64,000 nt of DNA. It comes from Metallyticus violacea. Lineage: Eukaryota; Arthropoda; Insecta; Mantodea; Metallyticidae. Each line of letters opens with the position of its first letter. The stretch's first letter is position 1. This document shows, in pieces, positions 58,013-64,000 of the stretch. Made by a program: the position numbers and the translations under genes. The stretch is from the NCBI GenBank assembly GCA_030762175.1, contig CM060846.1:237024512-237088511 (forward strand), read 5' to 3'. The notes beneath the pieces were generated by a model. The model was not told the origin of the DNA. It saw nothing but the letters and a program-made list of their open reading frames with translations, and searched no databases.

Positions 58013-60605
58013 TGATCGGATCAAAATTTTAAAAATTTTATTGCATCCGCTCTCCAAACTTTTAGTGATCCTTATATTGTGCAAAGGTATGAGCATAGGA
58101 TGAGTACACATGTCTTAGAAAAATGTACAAAAAATCAACAGATACTTTTGAATATAGCCGAAAGAAGTTCAATAAAATGTGCCAGTTAGGAACTGTGAAT
58201 TTTTTAAATAACTGTTTGATATTTTTTGAGATAATGTTTGATTATGAAACCAAACAGGTTGCAATTGTTATAGGCTTTGAAGCCAAAGTACACTAAACTT
58301 TTGTCAAATAATACAGAAGAGTCTGGAGGACAATAATTCTACTTACCATTAGGTGTCCAGCAAAAAAGCAACTTTTCTGAGGGTGGCATAATGAATTGTT
58401 GAATATTGGACAGTTTTTCTAGATTTTGAGAGTTCCTCTGTTATTTGATATATAGAAAATTAATACATTGTTATTAGGTGTAGAATAAAATGCATCTTAA
58501 ATTAGAGCAATTATTTTCAAAGAACCTCTATTATACTAATATTATAATATACAATTCCAATATTAGTATAGAGAGCAAAAGCAGAACACAGGAGAATGTT
58601 TTTATCTACTTTATTAGTAAAGAGAGAAAAGCATGAAACTGTAGTTTTAAGGCTGTAGGAACACAAATAATTGGTTTTTTATCCCATTCACATTTTCCAA
58701 CTGGAATTTTGACACTAGCCAAAGCTCAGAAATTGCTTATTTATGCTAAAAGACATACATAATTTTCATTTCAACCTTAAAAATTTAATATGGATTCTCA
58801 TAATTTTTTCTTTTTCTTATTACTATAATTCTTCCATTTGCAATAAAGAGCACCTGACTGATGCATCCAATTATTTGGTTACTGGCAGCAGGGACTGCAT
58901 TTGCTGATAAACTATTACTCATGGATAGCCAGGGTACACTAGAGTTGGGCAGGTGGGTAGTGCATGACAAAAATTGATGGTAGAAATACTACAGTTGCAG
59001 TCATAATAAACTCTTAATGCACTTAAAAATCATGTACTCATCCATGTTACAAAAAGGATGCTGAAACTGCCTGCCTTCTTTTTCCACATATTTCTGGCAT
59101 CTGCACATGAAATTACCCATTACCTTCCTTAATTCTTTTTGAGAAATTAAACTGATCTTTTGATGAACAGTATCATTTAGTCATGTGATTCAGTTATGAA
59201 TCACATTAAGACTTGGAACTCAATAATCTGGGAATTTCTCTACAAATAATCTCCTGACATCATGAGCAGACTCAGAATCATGTGCTGTTCTTGCATGTGT
59301 TCCTATCTACTTCTTATCTAATATCCAACCCTCTTTCCATTCTCATCTTCTTTTTCATGCTAGAAGGCTTTGTTACCTGTGTTATGTTCCTATTGGAATT
59401 TTCGAGAATGTGATGTAACCTTTTCTAGCATGGTCAGTTCTCCTCCTGTTGCCTACTGGCAGAAATTGCTTCAGTACAAAGGGGGTAACACATTTAGGTC
59501 TTTCTTTAAAATTGGTAGGACCAAAGCTCCCTCTCCATTAGCCCAACCAAGTGACTTTGGTATTTTGGAGATTTATTAAGTTTTATTCATTGTGTTATAA
59601 AGGTTTTGATGTTACTTTTAAGGTACTTGTTTTGTTTAACTATAATACAAACTTGGAAGCTGTAAAATTTTTGAATTGGCTGTTAAATCATGGTAAACAC
59701 TTACGTCTTTAAAAATTCCTTAAGTTAAGATTTTTGTAAAGTATATTAGACTAATAATTGATTTGATATTTTATATTTTAAACTGTACTTTAAATGGGTT
59801 AATGTTTTAAGTTATGTTGTTGAGTACATTATTGTGTATAAGTCAAAGTTAAGCTCATTTTTGCAATTTGCTGGAGTTCTGCTTATTGTTAAATAAATCA
59901 CAATGTTCGTAAATTATCCTTTCCTGTACTTGAAAGCTAACATTCTTCAGCATATCCTGGGGATTTTCCTTCTAGCACATTTCCTAATTCAACTCTTGTT
60001 TAGGCATCAGTTAAAGTATGTCAAATTGAACATTATGAGAATTTGATAGCAGAAATGGGGAACAAGTTGCAATAATAAATACACAACTCTTTTAGAATAG
60101 CTTAATTATTGTTCTTAGCAGTCTTAACTTAAAGATCAGATTCATGTTGTTTCTTTCTATGTTCAAATGACTGAATGGCAAGAAACTTGAGATATACATA
60201 TATGTTTTGAGAAAAATATCAAATTTTTTGACTAAATTGAATGAAAATTTTTATACAGTTCTTTTTTCACTTAATAGAATTTTTGTGATATTAAAATTTA
60301 TATTTTGGTTTTACTTGTTACACAATATTTTTTGTACATAAAAATAGCCAAATTTTTTCACACCTCATTGCAAAGCCAAATTTTAATCAATTTTTATGAT
60401 TTCTCTAATTGATTATTCCTATTTATGTGCAGTTGTGAAGCAAAATTGCTAAATTTTGTTTAATTTCTACAGCTTTGTAATATATATGTATTATTTTGTT
60501 TCTATATTTTAATTGTAGTTTTTATCCAGATACTTAGCTTGATCATTCTACTTCAAAATATTTTCTGCTTTATTTTGATTAATTTGGTATATATATGGAG
60601 TTTGT
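58013..60605. other. No recognisable gene
   Basis: AT-rich DNA. The frame at 59370-59579 and those near 58.8 kb match no family. The first ~80 bp probably contain the 3' untranslated end of the older mariner. Confidence 0.45.
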
Positions 60606-61560
60606 TGCCAATGAAATGGCTATAAAGACTATATGAGGTATTGGTTGAGCCAAAGATGATGTATGGAGCAGAAATTTGGGTAGTGTCAATGACATGGACA
60701 AAGATTGAATAGATATATAGAAAGTTTTGTTGAGAGGTTCTGGAGTTACCTAAAAAGTTTGCTGAGGAGGTGAGTTTGGCAGTATTAGGACGGAAAGATA
60801 TAATAGTAAAGAGAATCTTGAAATGTCGGTACAGATTTTTAAAGTTAGATAATAACAACGTACTAAAAGAATGTCTCAAGTACCAAAGAGATGTATTGGG
60901 AACAGAGTCAGTATGGGGAGGTGGAGAAACTCTTAGAAGAAATTGGAATGGGGGTGTCTGCAACTGGATGAAAGTGGATTTTGGAAAGAAGTGAGGCAGA
61001 GAGTAGAAGATATAGAGAGACAAGAGATTTGTGCTATGTTTGAGGGCAAAAGTTCTTTGGACTTACATAAAATAGTTAAAAAGAAATTCAGGATAGGAAA
61101 AATATATCATAATTATATTCAAATCAGAAGAATAGGTCTTGTATGCATCCATACAGGGATATTAATTCTTAAAGGATTAAGAAAAACTTTAAAGAATGAC
61201 CATTATGTGTGGGGAAATAGGATAGTACTTTCTACTGTCTAAAAAGGTGAAGGGATAGCATCTGGGATGAAAAATAGGACAAATTACAAGATATAGTGGC
61301 AACTGAAATGTTGACAGAAATGAGGGTAGAAAAAGTGAGCAAGATTAGGGCATTTTTAAGGAAAAGTAAGGGATAAGTGGATGAGAAGTTTAAGAAAGGA
61401 GCTTGAAGGCACACACAGTTCTGAAAATGGTGATTTATTTTAGAGGTTCTTTACCATATGTATAACCAGGTGATTAAGGTACAGGGGAGTCTTAGTGTTG
61501 ATATTTTATTTGTTTGCTGTTTGTTAACCTGTTTTTTTTTATTAAATTAGGGGTAAATAG
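60606..61560 (+). mobile_element. LINE 3' end, second copy of the 2A-bearing family
   Basis: A 5'-truncated copy matching 43.68-44.52 kb over most of its length. It includes a thumb region (VEPKMMYGAEIWVVS, about 60640-60690), FAEEVSLAVLGRKDIIVKRI (about 60750-60815) and FLKLDNNNVLKECLKYQRDV (about 60835-60895). The frame at 60770-60994 is intact over the thumb. Unlike the 41-kb copy it keeps the YGAEIW block. The minus-strand frame 60553-61023 is a shadow. Confidence 0.8.
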
Positions 61561-61944
61561 GTAGTTTACAAATAAGGGAATTATTAATTTGTAGAAATTG
61601 TAAATGTAGCCAAACCCAAGTCTTCAGGAAATTCTAATGGATAATTACTGATGAGCAGAAGACCAAGTTCTGGTAGTTAGTTAACTGATAAAAATAATTG
61701 TTAATTGTTTATGTAGAGATATTGTTGATGTATAAAATTCGTTCATTCATATATATGAAGTTCCTATTTTAATTTGAACTTTGTCACAAAATGTTGATAA
61801 TTCTTGATTTGTGAAAATGAAGAATTAAACTTTACCATGAAATTGCAGTTTGTACTCATTTTTCAATTAGCTAGAACTCTTCTACTCCCTAAGTAGGGCC
61901 CTATATTTGATTGAACTTTCTTCTGCACCTTAGGTATTTTCTAT

Positions 61945-61990
<46 letters not shown>

Positions 61991-62884
61991 TTCTTTTAAA
62001 GTTCCGCTGATTATACTCATGTGCATGTGAGACTCATCTGACTCCAGAACTCCTGACATGATGTGCTTGTCTGGAATAATCATCCTGTGGAATGTTTTGC
62101 TTTCAATGATTACCACAATTATAATGTAAGTGTTCTTTATCCCTAGCCTCAAGGTGTCTTGTCCCCCATAAGTTTCTTTTTATATCAATGCCAACCATTG
62201 TATTGATTCAATCCATCTAGATATTTGCACAGCATTTTTAATTACATAATCCTCCAAAAACAGGTATGCATGCCTAAAGGTTTTCCAATGGTATGTCTGC
62301 TTTATATTTTATGTATGAAGTTAATTATGACTCTTGCTATCTGATAAGTAGAGCAGCTATTTTTTTTTTCTGGGCTTTTACTTTTTTTTTCTTCTGGGCA
62401 TCTACGGTGTTATGGTTTATCCTTATTAGGTGTTAAATGGTAAAATGATGTCTATATTCTAGTTCTCATATCCTAAATACTGCCTGCATTGATTCTCAAA
62501 GCTATTCCAAAATAGTTAACATTTATCAATTAAAGATACAGTCAGTTTTCACTTTCCACCCCTTTTTTTTCTTTGACAGTTTATTCAGAGCAGTGCCCAA
62601 ATGCTTCTGATAATACTCAAAATATTCCAGTATCTATTTTTTTTGTCTATATATGGATCACATTTCATAATAGCTTTGTGGCCTTTGGGATCCCCCATCT
62701 CCATAACTCCATTCCAGAACCCAACATCAAATATTGTCAGAGAACCACAAAGAGAATGATCTTCACAAAACAAGTCAACTTTCTAGCAAGGAGGCAACCA
62801 TATTTGTTTACAAGCTTCATACCAATATCAAGAAAAATGTTACTTAAATGTAAAATTGGAACTTAACACAGTGAAGCCAATCAT
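61561..62884. other. No recognisable gene; poly-T run at 61947-61989
   Basis: AT-rich DNA. A 43-base T tract at 61947-61989 could be the A-tail of a minus-strand retroelement, but nothing recognisable adjoins it. The 97-codon frame at 62573-62866 has no family likeness. Confidence 0.5.
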
Positions 62885-63094
62885 ATTAATGGATATCATT
62901 GTATGATTCAGTTGAACTACACACACTCTTAAAGCTTCACTTACTTTTCATAAATGTATGGAACCGGTTTCGAGAACATTTTGTTCCCATCTTCAGCCAT
63001 GCTAAGGTTCAACTCATTTCCATACATTTATGAAAAGTAAGTGAAGCTTTAGGAGTGTGTAGTTCAACTGAATCATACAATGATATCCATTAAT
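62885..63094. mobile_element. PLE-type foldback, about 210 bp
   Basis: Arms ATTAATGGATATCATTGTAT... and ...ATACAATGATATCCATTAAT are inverted copies of about 75 bp, with the PLE terminal motif AGTAAGTGAAGC. The left arm extends further, to a full hammerhead on the minus strand; the right arm stops before it. There is no coding sequence. It is related in layout and hammerhead sequence (ACCGGTT) to the foldback at 11.1 kb. Confidence 0.75.
62958..63000 (-). ncRNA. Hammerhead ribozyme motif with intact core (CTGAAGA)
   Basis: Minus strand: ATGG / CTGAAGA / T / GGGAAC AAAAT GTTCTC / GAAACCGGTT / CCAT. Stem I has 4 perfect pairs (ATGG:CCAT), stem II 6 pairs with one wobble, the core is complete with N7 = A, and stem III is reduced to ACCGGU. 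Confidence 0.8.
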
Positions 63095-64000
63095 AAGAAA
63101 AATGTTGTTTACAGAGACATATATAGAAAAGAACACATCATACTACCCAGTTTCTTCCATAAATAAGTGGCAATTTCAAATAAAACTAATTAGTCAAAAT
63201 GAAAGTAAGAGCAGTAATCTTGCTCAGTGCCATGCCCCCTTTCAGTCTAAGAGTCCCCATGGTTGCCTTTAAACTGCTGTAAATACCAAACTATATATCA
63301 GATACAAATAAATTATACACATTTTGAAAGTAAAAGGAATGTGCTAATAAATGGTGTTATAAACAAAAAATGAAACTTTTGGTCCAAAAACATAATTTTA
63401 TGTATATCTTAAGGCCAACAGCAGTTCAGTAAACTCTGCCTATCTGGACTCATGTAGTTCTGATGACCTTGATTGATGGCTTATTAATCCATACAGTCCC
63501 CCACCAACATGTCAGTCATCAGACAACTGGATGACCCAACAGTCCAATTAATATTGTTTTCCTTCTTTGCTTACATAACAAATATTAGAATTTTTTTCCT
63601 CTTTACAAATCAATAAATACTTTGTAACTAACAAAGCTAACTTATAAATTTTTCTGCCAATATCCAACTTTTACATATACTAATTAATATAAGCACTAAA
63701 TGAAAACACATACACGTATGATATGCTTATTCGTTATTAGCAAATGTTTCAGTTTCATATAGCAGTTTCTTAGGTTACCTTAGGTTCGCCCTTTTAGCAG
63801 TTTTCACCTCATTGCTTACTCTAATAACTAGATGAATTGTTAACCTTTCTGAAAATGGTCAACAATAATGGTATTTCGTTGCTGAGTATTTAATTTGCTT
63901 TTCATTTTTATCAACAATAAAAACAAAACAATGATTTACACTTTGCTTCAAGATTAATAATATATGAAAAAGGCTTTTTAATATTATGTATTAACAATGA
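63095..64000. other. No recognisable gene (right edge)
   Basis: AT-rich DNA without recognised features. Confidence 0.5.

Noticed and set aside
60553..61023. 156-residue minus-strand open frame
   Set aside because: It is antisense to the LINE thumb region on the plus strand; its translation is biased low-complexity F/L/S/P.
61947..61989. Poly-T as the A-tail of a minus-strand retroelement
   Set aside because: No retroelement sequence or target-site duplication was recognised next to it; it may be a simple homopolymer.

Overview
This window is AT-rich eukaryotic nuclear DNA from an animal, most probably an insect or other arthropod. The evidence is one spliced gene with clear metazoan homology (AMMECR1), a tRNA-derived SINE family, and a dense mixture of arthropod-type transposons: Penelope-like elements, LINEs of several clades, mariner and other Tc1/IS630-type elements, hAT, piggyBac and pogo/Tigger. 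No prokaryotic gene organisation, CRISPR array or classical rRNA/tRNA gene was seen. The species cannot be fixed from the sequence alone.

The only convincing host gene is on the minus strand at 24143-24968. It is the last two visible coding exons of AMMECR1, with proper GT/AG splice sites. The reading frame meets a TAG at 24500-24502 but stays open for another 118 proline-rich codons to a TGA at 24143. The earlier exons were not found, so DNA to the right of 24968 may be a long, transposon-filled intron. DNA to the left is 3' flank or UTR.

Almost everything else recognisable is mobile DNA. About a dozen loci belong to Penelope-like elements (PLEs: reverse transcriptase plus C-terminal GIY-YIG endonuclease). 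They lie at 3.2, 4.8-5.4, 10.7-13.75, 11.1-11.35 (nested), 27.8-28.2, 29.0-31.1, 33.4-34.1, 34.55-35.3, 38.4, 39.6-41.1, 50.7-54.1 and 62.9-63.1 kb. Most are bounded by inverted arms, and the arms carry hammerhead ribozyme motifs with a diminished stem III. Several copies have lost all or most of the coding region and survive as foldbacks. Two copies carry a hammerhead core in which C3 and G8 are replaced by U3 and A8.

The remaining elements, left to right, are: piggyBac remnants (1.6-2.3 and 8.5-9.3 kb); a CGGBP1-like hAT (2.9-4.65); LINE ORF1 (5.9-7.0, minus); an RNase H LINE fragment and a SINE nested inside a PLE (12.2-13.3); a SINE (16.4-16.7); IS630-type transposons (18.9-19.9, 31.3-32.5); a GTF2I-type hAT (21.0-22.2); a Tigger/pogo remnant (26.6-27.1); RTE-type LINE fragments (35.5-36.1, 45.1-45.4, minus); a jockey/CR1-like LINE (38.2-39.6); a LINE with a 2A-like ribosome-skipping motif and a missing RT (41.1-44.5) plus a second 3' end of the same family (60.6-61.5); a ZMYM-type hAT (45.8-47.9); a pogo fragment (48.3-48.7) next to a 900-bp inverted repeat (48.7-49.6); a ~110-bp tandem repeat (51.2-51.8); a SINE (52.0-52.35); and one mariner inserted inside another (55.7-58.0 kb).

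Nearly all transposon reading frames are broken, so the catalogue is of relics. The short GIY-YIG frames, the near-perfect 225-bp foldback and the SINE copies with target-site duplications look youngest.
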